Below, in pieces: positions 15,402-24,374 of a DNA stretch of 34,106 nt. The DNA comes from an uncultured Lachnospiraceae bacterium. Lineage in GTDB: Bacteria > Bacillota > Clostridia > Lachnospirales > Lachnospiraceae. A program made the position numbers and the translations under genes. Location of the stretch: contig CACYEN010000098.1 of NCBI GenBank assembly GCA_902773435.1, positions 1 through 34,106 on the forward strand, given 5' to 3'. The notes beneath the pieces were generated by a model that did not search any database, was not told the DNA's origin, and was given only the letters and a program-made list of their open reading frames with translations. The stretch's first letter is position 1; each line of letters begins with the position of its first letter.

Positions 15402-18400
15402 TTATTTCGTTATCTTTGCGGTCTTATACGCGCTCCACGTGCTGAAGTACTTCTTGTCCGAGACGGTCCTGAAGCTCCTGACATAGACTTTGTAAGAGCT
15501 GCCTTTCTTCAGGCCTGTGATCTTCCTCGTCACGGTCGACCCGCTGCTGATTGTCACGGTCTTCTCCTCGTCTCCGAGCGCGTACTTCACCTGCCAGCCG
15601 TTCGCCTTCGCGTTCTTTCCCCACGTGACCGTCAGCTCACCCGCGGCGCTGTTCGACGCCGACGTGATCACCGGGCGGGACATGAAGTACGTGAATTTCT
15701 CCGTGGACAGAGTGCTCACATACGTCTTCCCCGACACGGTCTTGCGCGCGCGGATCTTGTACGCGTACTTTGTTCCGTCCTGCGTTCCCGCGCTGTCCGT
15801 ATACGAAGTCCCCTTCACCGCGGAAGCCGCCAGTTCCCCGCCGCGGTACACGTCGTACCCGTCCGCCCCTTCGATTGCCGTCCACGCGACCTTCGGACCG
15901 CCCGCCACATTGCCCACCTGGGAGATCACCGGGCGTGACAGGTACCAGGCCTGTACCGTTCTGGAGACCGTGCTCTTTGAGACCAGGCCGGACTCGGACT
16001 TATACGCGTAGATCTTGTAGGTATATCCGGTATTATTCTCCGCCTCGTTGTCCGTATAGTTGAGGCTCCCCGCAGAGACGGTTTTGATCCTCGTACTCCC
16101 GCGGTATACATAGTATCCGCTGGCGCCCTCGATCTTCTCCCACGCAATCTTCACGCCTGCCGAGGTGTTGGTCACGGACGAGATCTCCGGCCGCGAAAGG
16201 TAGCAGATCTCCTTCTCGTCGGAGGAACTGCTGACGCGCCCTCCGCCTTCCGGGCCGGCGTATGCCTCAATTATGTAGGTATATCTTGTGTTGTTCTCTG
16301 CTGTGGCGTCCGTATACGTGATCGCGGCCCCCGTCGCGCTCTGGCGGGCCAGCTCCCCGCCATCCCTGTAGACCGTATATCCCTCCGCTCCCGGCACATG
16401 CTCCCACTTCAGCCTGACACCGGCGGACACATTCAGGATCGTCCTGATCTCCGGTTTATCGAGCGTTATCTCCGGCAGCTTTTCGATCGGAACCTCAGAG
16501 CCCTCCCTGATGGCACCGCAGACCGCACAGTGGATCGACTTCACGCCCTCCTCCGTCCGGGTAGGTTCGCGGTCGACCGTGTAATTCGTCTCCCAGCTGT
16601 GCTCTGCCTTTTCGATCGTCTCCGTCTCAATTGTCGCGCAGGCGGAGCACCCGCGCTCCAGGGTTCCCTCAGCCTCACAGGTCGGCGCCTTGACCAGCTT
16701 CCACCTGCCAAAGCTGTGCCCCGTGGCCGGGATTTCCGTCTCTTCGACAGTTCCGCAGTCATCGCAGGTTCTCTCCCTGCGGCCGGGTTTCTCACAGTCC
16801 GGCGCCTCCTTCACGACCCAATCGCGGAAACTGTGGCCGGTGGCGGGAATCTCCTCGCTGATCACCTTGCCGCAGTGCTCACAGACCTGCTTCTTCCAGC
16901 CCGGCTGCGCGCAGGCCGGCTCATCGGTCACGGTCCATTCCCCGAAACTGTGGCCGAGAGCGGGGATCTCTTCTACCGAGTCTTCTCTGATCTCCCCGCA
17001 GACCGTGCAGTGGACCGACCTCTGTCCCGGCTCCGTACAGGCCGCCTCCCGGTCGACCGTTTTGTTCGCATCCCAGATGTGACCGTAAACCGGAAGATCC
17101 TCGACTTCGGTCTTTCCGCAGTCAGAACAGGTTCGCTCGATCCGTCCTTCCACCGTACATGTCGGCATTGAGATATAGTTCCAGGCTGAGAAGCTGTGGC
17201 CTTTGACGGGGAGTACCATCGCCCGGGTCAATCCACAGATGCGGCAGGTACTCTCCTGCAGGCCGGATCTCTCACAAGACGGCTCTTCCTTCACAACCCA
17301 GTCACCGTAATCATGTTCCAGGGCGGGGATCTCTTCCACTGTTTCTCCGTTGATTTCTCCGCAGACCGTGCAGTGGATCGACTTCACGCCGGGTCTCCCG
17401 CAGGATGTCTCCAGGTCAACCGTGTACTCCGTATCCCAGGTGTGGCCGTAAGCCGGGAGATCCTGAACTTCGACTGTTCCGCAGACGGTACAGGTTCTCT
17501 CCCGGACTCCGCTTTCCGTGCAGGCCGGCTCACTTAAAGTCGTCCAGTCGGCGTAGAAATGACCTCTCTCCGAGTAGGCCGCCTCCGATGGCGCCCCGCT
17601 GACCTCCCCGGCATCCGTATCCAGATACGCTTCTACGGTATATCCGTACTCCCCGCCGCACGTTCGGGCGTCAGTGTCCAGATGCGACGAGACCGTATGA
17701 TCCGTGATCGTCAGGACCACTTCGCTGCCGCGGAGGAGCCTGTACCCGGAAATGCCGGACACGGGACTCCATTCGACATACTCGCCGTCCGGCCGGGCTG
17801 TCACCGCAATGACCGTGACCTGAGGGACATAATACGTCGCGCGCTCATCCGAAGCCGACCTCACATACGCGAAATCTCCCGCGTCCACATAGGCGCTCAC
17901 CTGATACGTGTACATCGCGCCCGGCTCATCCGCTCCGGTATCTGTATAGCAGGTCACGGACTTATCGGAGACTGTCTGGATTTTCAGCCCGCTGCGGTAG
18001 ATGTAATATCCGCTGGCTGCGTCAACTTCCGTCCACGTCAGGCTTACTCCGGAGGGGACATTCTCCAGTGAGAGTATTGTCGGCCGTTCCGCCTCCGGGT
18101 TTTTCTCTATGCTGAAAAATGTCCTGACCGTTCCGCTGAAATTGCTCTCTTCCACCGCGGAAGCGATCACGGCACCTGTTCCGGGCGCGATATTGTTGCG
18201 ATAAGACAACCGGTAATCAGTGCCGGCCGTCAGCGTCTGCCCGCCAAAAACAACCGTCGGCTCAGGCTCTATCCCGGTTCCGTCCTCATAGTAGACTTCC
18301 TGGGGGAGAGTGATCGAAGCCACTGCAAGGTCCGCCTTCCCAATCCGGAAGGGCACCGACCGCTCACCGGCATAGTTCCCTGTACCGGTAATGACAGCCT

Positions 18401-21400
18401 CCGCGCTGCCGGCATTGATGTTGTTCCGATACTCTATGACATAGTCATCCTCTGTGATGACAGCCCCGGAGTCCGTCACCGTGACCGCGGCCTCCTTCGG
18501 CGTTCCGTCATAGACCAGCCCGGTCTCTTCCGCGGATACCTGTACTCCCTCCGCGCTGATGCTCCGCGGAGAGACTGACGGCACAACTCTGGCGCTTATC
18601 GCTGCCTGTCCGCCGTCTTCCGTAAATGTGACCTCGTAATCGCGTTCGGTGCCGACCTCCGGCCTTTCCGCTGCCGACGCATCCGTCACCGTCCAGACTC
18701 CGCTGACTGTCTCCCCGTCAAGAGTCACGGCGCCGCCCGTCAGCTGCATCTCCCCCGCTTCATCACCATAGGTGCCGGAGAGCAGCGGCAGGGACGTGAT
18801 CACATACCTGCTCCCCACGACGACTGTACAGGCTGCAGAGATATCCCGGACCGAGACCGTGATCACGGCAGTCCCCTCGCTGAGAGCGGTAACCGTTCCG
18901 TCAGCAGCGACCGCCGCCGCATCTTCCGCGTCACTCCTCCAGGAACAGACGACAGACACTGCGGCAGGTTCAGATACAAAGCCGGGGACAAGCACATATG
19001 TTTCTCCCGGCTTCAGCACGATTTCGGTCTCCGGCAGGCTGACTGAGATAATTTCCGTTAAAACGGGTATATGATTATCGAAACAGAGCGCGTCGGCAGC
19101 CGTACCGGGTACGCTGTCGACTTTCGCGAGTTCCGACCCGGCAAAGATGTTCGGGCTGATCGATGTCAGGCCGCTGTTCCCGGTTATGCCGACGGTCGTC
19201 AGTCCCCCGCAGTTCCCGAAGGCGTATTCACCGATTGACCGGACACTGTCAGGGACATCGACGGATGTGATGCCGCAGCCCGAGAAGGCATAGCTGCCGA
19301 TCGCCGTGATTCCCTCCGCGATCCCGATCTCTGTGATGCCCGGGGCGAAATCCTTCCAGGGCACATCGTCATCGGAGGCATAGCTGTCCATGTCCCCGGT
19401 GCCCTCTATAACAAGACGGTAATTGTCATTCCCGAGCGGGAGCAGGCTCCACTCCGTCTTTGATCCGCAGCTCCCGACAATGACAAATGGAATGCCGTTC
19501 TGTTCCGCATAGGCAGCCGCGTCAGATCCGGCCCTGCAATAGATCACCAGATCAGGGCAGTCTCTGAACACGTCCGCGCCAAACGCGGTCGAAGATCCTT
19601 CAATCCTTACAGCTGATAATCCCGTATTGTAAAAAGCCTCATCCCCGATACTCGTCACACTGTCCGGAATGGTCACACCTGAAAGGCCTGTGCAGTTTCT
19701 GAACGCATTTGCCCTTATGGCCGTTGTGCCGTCCGGGATGTCCACTTCCGTTACTGATTCGCCGTTCCTGATAATGCGGAGTTCATCGGCGTAACAGGCG
19801 GGGTCACTGGCGGAACCGCCGAAAACCGCGTTAAGCCAGGACTCAATTGAAGAAATGCTGACCACTCTGAGGCCGCTGCAGTTATAGAACGCGTAGTTTC
19901 CGAAGTTCACCGCGCCTTCGCCGATCGTCACGTCCGCCAGGCTGACGCATCCCCTGAATGCGTAGTATCCGATCGTCGTCACACTGTCCGGAATCTCTAT
20001 CTCCGTCAGCGCGCTGCAGCCGGAGAAAGCGTAGCTTCCGATCGACGTAATTCCTTCCGCGATATCCGCCTCCGTGATGCCGGCAGCATAGTCCTTCCAC
20101 GGCACACTGCTGCCGGACGTAAAGCTGTCCATACTGCCGCTTCCGGCAATCTCAAGGCGGTATTTGTCATTCTCAAGCGGGAAGAGGCTCCACGATGCGT
20201 CCGGGCCGCAGCTTCCGTCGATGACATAGGAGAAGCCGTTCTCTTTCGCGTAAGAGATCACGTTTGAGCCGGCCCTGCAGTAAAGGACGGGGTCGGCACA
20301 GTTCTTAAAGACATCCGCTCCGAAAGCAACGTCGGAACCCTCGATTCGCACGGCGGATACCCCGGTATTAAGAAACGCTTCATCCCCGATGCCGGTCACG
20401 CCGGCCGGGATTGTCACACTTGAGAGGCTGATGCAGTTTCTGAATGCACCCGCCCTGATACTTGTGATGCCCTGTGGAATAACGACGTCTGTTACCGGTT
20501 CGCCGTTCCTGATAATGCGGAGCTCATCCGCATAAGATGAAGGGTCGCTGCCGGAACTGGCAAAAGAAGCGCTGAGCCAGGCTTCAACCGAAGTGATATT
20601 GACGGTTTCAATGCCGCTGCAGTAATAAAATGCGCTGCCCCCGAAACTCGTTACGCTGTCACCGATCGTTACGCTCTTAAGGCCGCTGCAGTCATAGAAT
20701 GCATACTCCCCGATGCTCGTCACATTGTCCGGAATCGTTATCTCCGTCAGTCCGCTGCATCTGCTGAACGCGTGCGACCCGATGCTCGTCAGGCCGTCGG
20801 GAAGCACTATGCCCGTCAGGCCCCTGCAGCCGTTAAATGTATAATATCCGATATCGGTCACACCGTCGCCCAGCGTGACGCCCTTAAGGCCGCTGCAGCC
20901 GTCGAACGCGGAAGATCCGATACTTGTCACGTTATCAGGGATCGTCACTTCCGTCAGGTTTTCGCAGCCGCTGAACGCATAAGCCCCTATGTCTGTCACG
21001 CTGTCCGGGATCGTGACGCCCGAGAGGCTTTTACAGTTTCTGAATGCATATGCCCTGACGCTTGTGAGACCCTCCGGAATCTCAACCTCCGATATCATCG
21101 AACCGTCCCGGATTATACAAAGTTCACCTGTGAAATAACCATAGAGAGGATTGCTGTAAGACGTATCGTCAAACTCAGCGGAAAGCCAGGACTCAGCTGA
21201 AGAGATATTGACTGTCGCCAGGCTGCCGCACCCATAAAAAGCATATTCGCCGTAGTGCCTTACGCCGGCCCCGATCGTCAGGCTTTTCAGTCCCCGGCAC
21301 TCATAAAAAGTCCGATTTTCAATGCTTGTCACCCCGTCCGGGATTTCTATCCCCGTCAGGCTGCTGCAGTTGCTGAACGCATAAGACCCGACACTCGTCA

Positions 21401-22412
21401 CGCCCGCCGGGAGCGATATATCCATCAGGCTGCCGCAGTAGCTGAACGCGTCACTCCCGATGCTCGTCACGCCTGCCGGGAGCGCCACATCCCTCAGGCT
21501 GCCGCAGTGGGTAAATGTTCTCTCCCTGATGCTCGTCACACCGTCCGGGATCGTCACGCCTGTGAGACTGCCGCAGTTGCTGAACGCACCTGTCCCGATG
21601 CTCGCCACACTGGCAGGGATGACCACATCCGCCAGCTCGCTGCAGAAGATAAACGCATAGTTCCCTATACTCGTTACGCCGGCCGGAATTGTCACACCCG
21701 TCAGGCTGCTGCAGTATGCAAAAGCATTATTTCCGATGCTCGTTACACCATTCTCCAGTTCCACTGTGGTGATATCACTTCTGTAGCTGTACCACGGCAT
21801 ATTCCCCGTTGAATAATCTGCCATCGGCCCGGTTCCCCCGATCACGAGCCTGTAGGTCGTACCTGTGACGCTGTAAAGACTCCAGGTCACATTATCTCCG
21901 CAGGTGCCGGCTGCATAGGGAGTATCTCCGGCGGTCTCCTCCGCCTCAAGGGATTCCTCTAAGTCCTCCGCCGGGTATCCGGCTTCAAATGCCGCTTCTC
22001 CGGCCAGCTCCCGGTCTTCCTGCCACACGGATTCCTCATCTTCCGGCATCTCCACAGGTTCTTGCGCGGCGGAACCCGGAGCCTCTCCTGAAGCGGGCGT
22101 CTCCTCTTCAACCGTCTCTTCTGATGCCGCTTCGAAGATATCTTCGGAGGGCTCCTCAAAGAACTCCCCCGATAGAGGGAACCCGTCCTCTTCCTCCTCG
22201 AAGAAAAGGTCCGCTTCGTCGGTTTCGGGGATGAATCCCCCATCTTCATCTTCAGGGAACAGTTCTTCTTCGTCCCCAAAGATCACATCCTCTTCAAACA
22301 GGGTCTCTTCGTATTCTTCCGCACTGAAGAAAGCGTCTTCCGCGCCTGCGGGAGACACTGAGGCCAGGCACAGGGCGATCACGGTCACGATCGAAATCAG
22401 TCCCTTCTTCAT
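15402..22412 (-). CDS. Giant secreted BspA-like LRR surface protein with Ig/MBG/FN3-like modules and CxxC repeats
   Basis: A 2,336-residue protein, the largest in the window. Order of parts: signal peptide 1-24 (cleavage near AGA); a Glu-rich acidic segment 25-165; a CGDNVTWSL-type cap near 170; about 27 BspA/LRR_5 repeats of some 23 residues (215-1110), interrupted by two further caps near 731 and 981; a Big_2-like Ig domain about 1120-1200; two MBG-like modules about 1205-1440; two fibronectin-like modules 1445-1615; nine CxxC repeats 1618-1975; and four fibronectin-like modules to the end. No LPXTG signal or C-terminal membrane anchor is present. It should be exported by Sec and bind hosts, plants or other cells, an inference from BspA-family adhesins. 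It has its own promoter at 22456-22484 and a GGGGGTG ribosome site. Confidence 0.9.
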   Translation of the reverse strand: MKKGLISIVTVIALCLASVSPAGAEDAFFSAEEYEETLFEEDVIFGDEEELFPEDEDGGFIPETDEADLFFEEEEDGFPLSGEFFEEPSEDIFEAASEETVEEETPASGEAPGSAAQEPVEMPEDEESVWQEDRELAGEAAFEAGYPAEDLEESLEAEETAGDTPYAAGTCGDNVTWSLYSVTGTTYRLVIGGTGPMADYSTGNMPWYSYRSDITTVELENGVTSIGNNAFAYCSSLTGVTIPAGVTSIGNYAFIFCSELADVVIPASVASIGTGAFSNCGSLTGVTIPDGVTSIRERTFTHCGSLRDVALPAGVTSIGSDAFSYCGSLMDISLPAGVTSVGSYAFSNCSSLTGIEIPDGVTSIENRTFYECRGLKSLTIGAGVRHYGEYAFYGCGSLATVNISSAESWLSAEFDDTSYSNPLYGYFTGELCIIRDGSMISEVEIPEGLTSVRAYAFRNCKSLSGVTIPDSVTDIGAYAFSGCENLTEVTIPDNVTSIGSSAFDGCSGLKGVTLGDGVTDIGYYTFNGCRGLTGIVLPDGLTSIGSHAFSRCSGLTEITIPDNVTSIGEYAFYDCSGLKSVTIGDSVTSFGGSAFYYCSGIETVNITSVEAWLSASFASSGSDPSSYADELRIIRNGEPVTDVVIPQGITSIRAGAFRNCISLSSVTIPAGVTGIGDEAFLNTGVSAVRIEGSDVAFGADVFKNCADPVLYCRAGSNVISYAKENGFSYVIDGSCGPDASWSLFPLENDKYRLEIAGSGSMDSFTSGSSVPWKDYAAGITEADIAEGITSIGSYAFSGCSALTEIEIPDSVTTIGYYAFRGCVSLADVTIGEGAVNFGNYAFYNCSGLRVVSISSIESWLNAVFGGSASDPACYADELRIIRNGESVTEVDIPDGTTAIRANAFRNCTGLSGVTIPDSVTSIGDEAFYNTGLSAVRIEGSSTAFGADVFRDCPDLVIYCRAGSDAAAYAEQNGIPFVIVGSCGSKTEWSLLPLGNDNYRLVIEGTGDMDSYASDDDVPWKDFAPGITEIGIAEGITAIGSYAFSGCGITSVDVPDSVRSIGEYAFGNCGGLTTVGITGNSGLTSISPNIFAGSELAKVDSVPGTAADALCFDNHIPVLTEIISVSLPETEIVLKPGETYVLVPGFVSEPAAVSVVCSWRSDAEDAAAVAADGTVTALSEGTAVITVSVRDISAACTVVVGSRYVITSLPLLSGTYGDEAGEMQLTGGAVTLDGETVSGVWTVTDASAAERPEVGTERDYEVTFTEDGGQAAISARVVPSVSPRSISAEGVQVSAEETGLVYDGTPKEAAVTVTDSGAVITEDDYVIEYRNNINAGSAEAVITGTGNYAGERSVPFRIGKADLAVASITLPQEVYYEDGTGIEPEPTVVFGGQTLTAGTDYRLSYRNNIAPGTGAVIASAVEESNFSGTVRTFFSIEKNPEAERPTILSLENVPSGVSLTWTEVDAASGYYIYRSGLKIQTVSDKSVTCYTDTGADEPGAMYTYQVSAYVDAGDFAYVRSASDERATYYVPQVTVIAVTARPDGEYVEWSPVSGISGYRLLRGSEVVLTITDHTVSSHLDTDARTCGGEYGYTVEAYLDTDAGEVSGAPSEAAYSERGHFYADWTTLSEPACTESGVRERTCTVCGTVEVQDLPAYGHTWDTEYTVDLETSCGRPGVKSIHCTVCGEINGETVEEIPALEHDYGDWVVKEEPSCERSGLQESTCRICGLTRAMVLPVKGHSFSAWNYISMPTCTVEGRIERTCSDCGKTEVEDLPVYGHIWDANKTVDREAACTEPGQRSVHCTVCGEIREDSVEEIPALGHSFGEWTVTDEPACAQPGWKKQVCEHCGKVISEEIPATGHSFRDWVVKEAPDCEKPGRRERTCDDCGTVEETEIPATGHSFGRWKLVKAPTCEAEGTLERGCSACATIETETIEKAEHSWETNYTVDREPTRTEEGVKSIHCAVCGAIREGSEVPIEKLPEITLDKPEIRTILNVSAGVRLKWEHVPGAEGYTVYRDGGELARQSATGAAITYTDATAENNTRYTYIIEAYAGPEGGGRVSSSSDEKEICYLSRPEISSVTNTSAGVKIAWEKIEGASGYYVYRGSTRIKTVSAGSLNYTDNEAENNTGYTYKIYAYKSESGLVSKSTVSRTVQAWYLSRPVISQVGNVAGGPKVAWTAIEGADGYDVYRGGELAASAVKGTSYTDSAGTQDGTKYAYKIRARKTVSGKTYVSTLSTEKFTYFMSRPVITSASNSAAGELTVTWGKNAKANGWQVKYALGDEEKTVTISSGSTVTRKITGLKKGSSYKVYVRSFRTVSDKKYFSTWSAYKTAKITK
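16490..17561 (-). repeat. Nine CxxC 'GHSF' repeats within the giant protein gene
   Basis: Coding repeats of about 35-45 codons. Each unit follows the plan: upstream Cys in EPxC, G, then a CxxCG knuckle (CTVCG, CRICG, CSDCG, CEHCG, CDDCG and others), a short acidic stretch, then PAxGHSFxxW. One upstream Cys, the CxxC pair and the His could form a metal site. Two sub-types alternate: one with GHxWDxxxTVD and IHCTVCG, one with GHSFxxW. The last units (CSACA, CAVCG) are more divergent. Confidence 0.8.
19085..21770 (-). repeat. BspA-like leucine-rich repeat array within the giant protein gene
   Basis: About 27 coding repeats of the form SLTxVTIPDxVTSIGxYAFxxCS. A longer module with WLSAxF...ADELRIIRNG...AFRNC occurs three times, and the cap VRIEGSxxAFGADVF with YCRAGS occurs twice, which shows that whole blocks of several hundred bases were duplicated, not just single repeats. 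Confidence 0.85.
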
Positions 22413-22415
22413 CTT

Positions 22416-23054
22416 TCACCCCCGGAACAGCGAAATGGCCGGAAACAGTGCTTTCATTATCTCATAGGAGACCCCGCTTTTCAATCGACGGACTTTTTGT
22501 CCACGCGGCTTTTTGAGCAGGACAGAAAAAAGAGACCGCGGCATCAGGATTCTCTTCCGATACCGCGGTCTCCGTGCCGGCGGCGTGATCCTTCCACGCC
22601 GCGCATATTCCAGTTCAATCCGGAGCACGCTCCATTTCCCCTTGGTATCCACTGTCCTCGTATTCGGGACAAGGGAGGTGTCCATCACGCACCTGATCGT
22701 ATGACGCCCGGACAGGCCGTGCGGCCAGCGGCACCTGATCTCCGCTCTCTCGGCGAACGTCCACCAGATATCCCTGATGGAAGGGAGCTCTTCGAAGGAA
22801 ATCTTCTGTCCCCGGACTATAAAGTACGAGCTGTGCCCGTCCGTCTCGCGGCCGTCGATGTAGACGTGAAATCCCCTGAACCATCCGAGCGGATGGACCG
22901 GGTGAAGACAGTTGTTGAAAAGGTCAAAGGCCACATAGTCCGGATCTTCGCTGCCGGAACCCGCTATATTCCTGTATCCGGACGAAAGAGAATTCTCTTT
23001 CATCCAGTACTGCGCACCTAAACCCACGCTATCCTCCGTTTCTGTCATATCCAT
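22416..23054 (-). CDS. C-glycoside-deglycosidase beta-subunit-like protein (DUF6379-type), 3' end doubtful
   Basis: The frame encodes 212 residues. Residues about 40-150 resemble the C-glycoside deglycosidase beta subunit family: FRGFHVYIDGRETDGHSSYFIVRGQKISFEELP, WWTFAERAEIRCRWPHGLSGRHTIRC. In known enzymes this beta-sandwich subunit pairs with an AP-endonuclease-like alpha subunit that cleaves C-glycosidic bonds; none is seen here. The last 60 residues are Arg/Lys-rich, unlike the family, and are read through an intrinsic terminator (22526-22572) and a promoter (22456-22484). They look like translated non-coding DNA, so a lost stop codon or a small frameshift near residue 145 is likely. The start may be 23054, or GTG 23027, which has GGAGG five bases upstream. 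It follows the amidohydrolase by 22 bases. Confidence 0.6.
   Translation of the reverse strand: MDMTETEDSVGLGAQYWMKENSLSSGYRNIAGSGSEDPDYVAFDLFNNCLHPVHPLGWFRGFHVYIDGRETDGHSSYFIVRGQKISFEELPSIRDIWWTFAERAEIRCRWPHGLSGRHTIRCVMDTSLVPNTRTVDTKGKWSVLRIELEYARRGRITPPARRPRYRKRILMPRSLFSVLLKKPRGQKVRRLKSGVSYEIMKALFPAISLFRG
22456..22484 (-). promoter_or_regulatory. Promoter of the giant surface-protein gene
   Basis: On the minus strand TTGAAA (22484-22479), a 17-base spacer and GATAAT (22461-22456), with the ATG at 22412 about 37 bases after the expected transcript start. It lies inside the 3' part of the deglycosidase-like frame. Confidence 0.65.
22526..22572 (-). terminator. Intrinsic terminator inside the deglycosidase-like frame
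   Basis: On the minus strand GAGACCGCGG (22572-22563... paired arm 22541-22532) forms a perfect ten-base stem with a 21-base loop, followed immediately by TTTTTT. It is a convincing terminator for the amidohydrolase/deglycosidase-like transcript, yet the reading frame continues for about 38 codons beyond it. Confidence 0.85.
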
Positions 23055-23076
23055 GGCGGCTCTTTCACGGCAGCAC

Positions 23077-23928
23077 TCAGCTTATGCCGTAAACTTCCGC
23101 GGCATTTGCGCCCATGACCCTGTCTGTGGTTTCTGATCCGCAGCGCTCCAGAACAGAGACGGTCAGTTCCACCTGTCCCCTGTATGTTCCGAACATCGAG
23201 CACGGAGGCCAGTCGGATCCGAACATGCAGCGGTCGGCCCCAAACCGCTCAAGAACGGCTGATATCATGGGTTCATAGTAAGCGGCTTCGGCAGGCGAAG
23301 GCCGCAGGGCCGCCCGCTCAAAGAGCCCGGACAGCTTGACGAAGACATTCCGATGGGCTGAGAGGTCATCCAGCATCCGGGTAAACAACGCCGGAGGTTC
23401 TTTCCCGTCCGTCGAAAACCACGCGAAATGATCGATGACAAACCTGAGGTCCGGATGATTCGCGATCAGGGGTTCCACCGCGTACATATTGCTGAAATGT
23501 GCAGGCACAATCTCGACAATGTCGGCAGGCCGTTCAAAACAGTCCAGGTTCCGGTTCAGTTTCTCCAGCCTCGATAAGGAGATATCGGGCCTGATCCTGA
23601 TTCCCCGGAATTTTCCGTACCGGCAGTACCTGTTGTACAGGGAAGAAAACACCTCCCGGTCCACGTCGGGCGGGATTGAGGCGACAGCCGCCCCGATGGA
23701 GTCCGACCGCTCTGCCAGCTCGAGTGTCCAGAGATTGTTGATCTCCTCAAATCTGTCGCCATATACGCATTCGACCGAAACGGCCTTCTCTATCCCGGTT
23801 CCCCTGCTGATCTCCCGGAAATCATCGGGGTAACTGTTGTGATAGAGTTCCGGCGGATGCAGTGAAGTCGGCCACTCCGTCTCCCGGCGGGTAATGTCAT
23901 AGAGATGGACATGAGTATCGATCCACAT
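23077..23928 (-). CDS. Amidohydrolase_2 family protein, sugar-lactonase-like
   Basis: A 283-residue TIM-barrel metal-dependent hydrolase. DTHVHLYD (4-11) carries the HxH metal motif, RFVIDHFAWF the core His, VFVKLSGLF the following strand, and CMFGSDWPPCSMFG the final Asp. The order and the WP spacing resemble COG3618 lactonases that open L-fuconolactone or L-rhamnonolactone. The family also includes decarboxylases, so the reaction is inferred. GGAGGGA lies six bases upstream of the start. It is followed by the deglycosidase-like gene and preceded, in the opposite direction, by a truncated LacI regulator, consistent with a sugar or glycoside catabolic locus. Confidence 0.85.
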   Translation of the reverse strand: MWIDTHVHLYDITRRETEWPTSLHPPELYHNSYPDDFREISRGTGIEKAVSVECVYGDRFEEINNLWTLELAERSDSIGAAVASIPPDVDREVFSSLYNRYCRYGKFRGIRIRPDISLSRLEKLNRNLDCFERPADIVEIVPAHFSNMYAVEPLIANHPDLRFVIDHFAWFSTDGKEPPALFTRMLDDLSAHRNVFVKLSGLFERAALRPSPAEAAYYEPMISAVLERFGADRCMFGSDWPPCSMFGTYRGQVELTVSVLERCGSETTDRVMGANAAEVYGIS

Positions 23929-23969
23929 AAAGAAATCCCTCCATTCTCACGTGTCCCGCAGGCTGTTGA

Positions 23970-24263
23970 TCGATCCTGTTATCAGGCCGCGCCTTCTTCT
24001 GTATCTCCGACGTCTTTGCCTCGGCCGCCGTCCGCGTCGCGCAGGAGAAAGGATTCTCCGTTCCGGAGGATATCAGCGTAATCGGCTTTGACGACACCGA
24101 TTTTGCCAAGATCTCCCATCCGACCCTGACGACCGTACACCAGCCTTCCTATCAGATCGGATGGCAGTCCTGCAATCTGCTGATCGATATGATAGAGAAT
24201 CCCACGGCTAATTATTCTCATATCGACCTCACAACGGACCTGATCGTGAGGGAATCAACCTGA
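23970..24263 (+). pseudogene. LacI-family transcriptional regulator, 3' remnant
   Basis: The plus frame encodes about 91 recognisable residues of the C-terminal end of a LacI regulator and stops at TGA 24261-24263: AFFCISDVFASAAVRVAQEKG, then VPEDISVIGFDD, the HPTLTTVHQPSYQIG motif and LIVREST. These are the ligand-binding core's last strands. The DNA-binding helix-turn-helix, hinge and first half (about 240 residues) are missing: an in-frame stop lies at 23967 just upstream, and 57 bases later the amidohydrolase gene begins on the other strand. There is no start codon or ribosome site for the piece. It is what remains after a deletion that removed the 5' part. Confidence 0.85.
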
Positions 24264-24311
24264 GGTATCGGGCATGGGGCCGCATGCCGGTGCGGCGCTG
24301 ATTTTTCCCAC

Positions 24312-24357
24312 AAAAAATACGGTTCTTTTGCCTCTGCAAAAGAACCGTATTTTTTTA
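24312..24357. terminator. Bidirectional intrinsic terminator
   Basis: A 19-base perfect stem (arms AAAAATACGGTTCTTTTG and its complement, 24312-24330 and 24337-24355) with a six-base loop, flanked by A-run and T-run, so it can stop transcripts in both directions: the former LacI gene on plus and the GGGtGRT gene on minus. Confidence 0.9.
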
Positions 24358-24374
24358 ACGAATCTTCAGAATCT

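Noticed and set aside
15402-15480. Sortase (LPXTG) anchor at the end of the giant protein
   Set aside because: The C-terminus ends in a fibronectin-like module (...YKTAKITK) with no LPXTG, hydrophobic stretch or positive tail.
19085-21770. CRISPR-like direct repeats
   Set aside because: The repeats are coding leucine-rich repeats, imperfect and about 69 bases long with no spacers.
22497-23021. Plus-strand frame opposite the deglycosidase-like gene
   Set aside because: Pro/Arg-rich shadow sequence lacking any domain.
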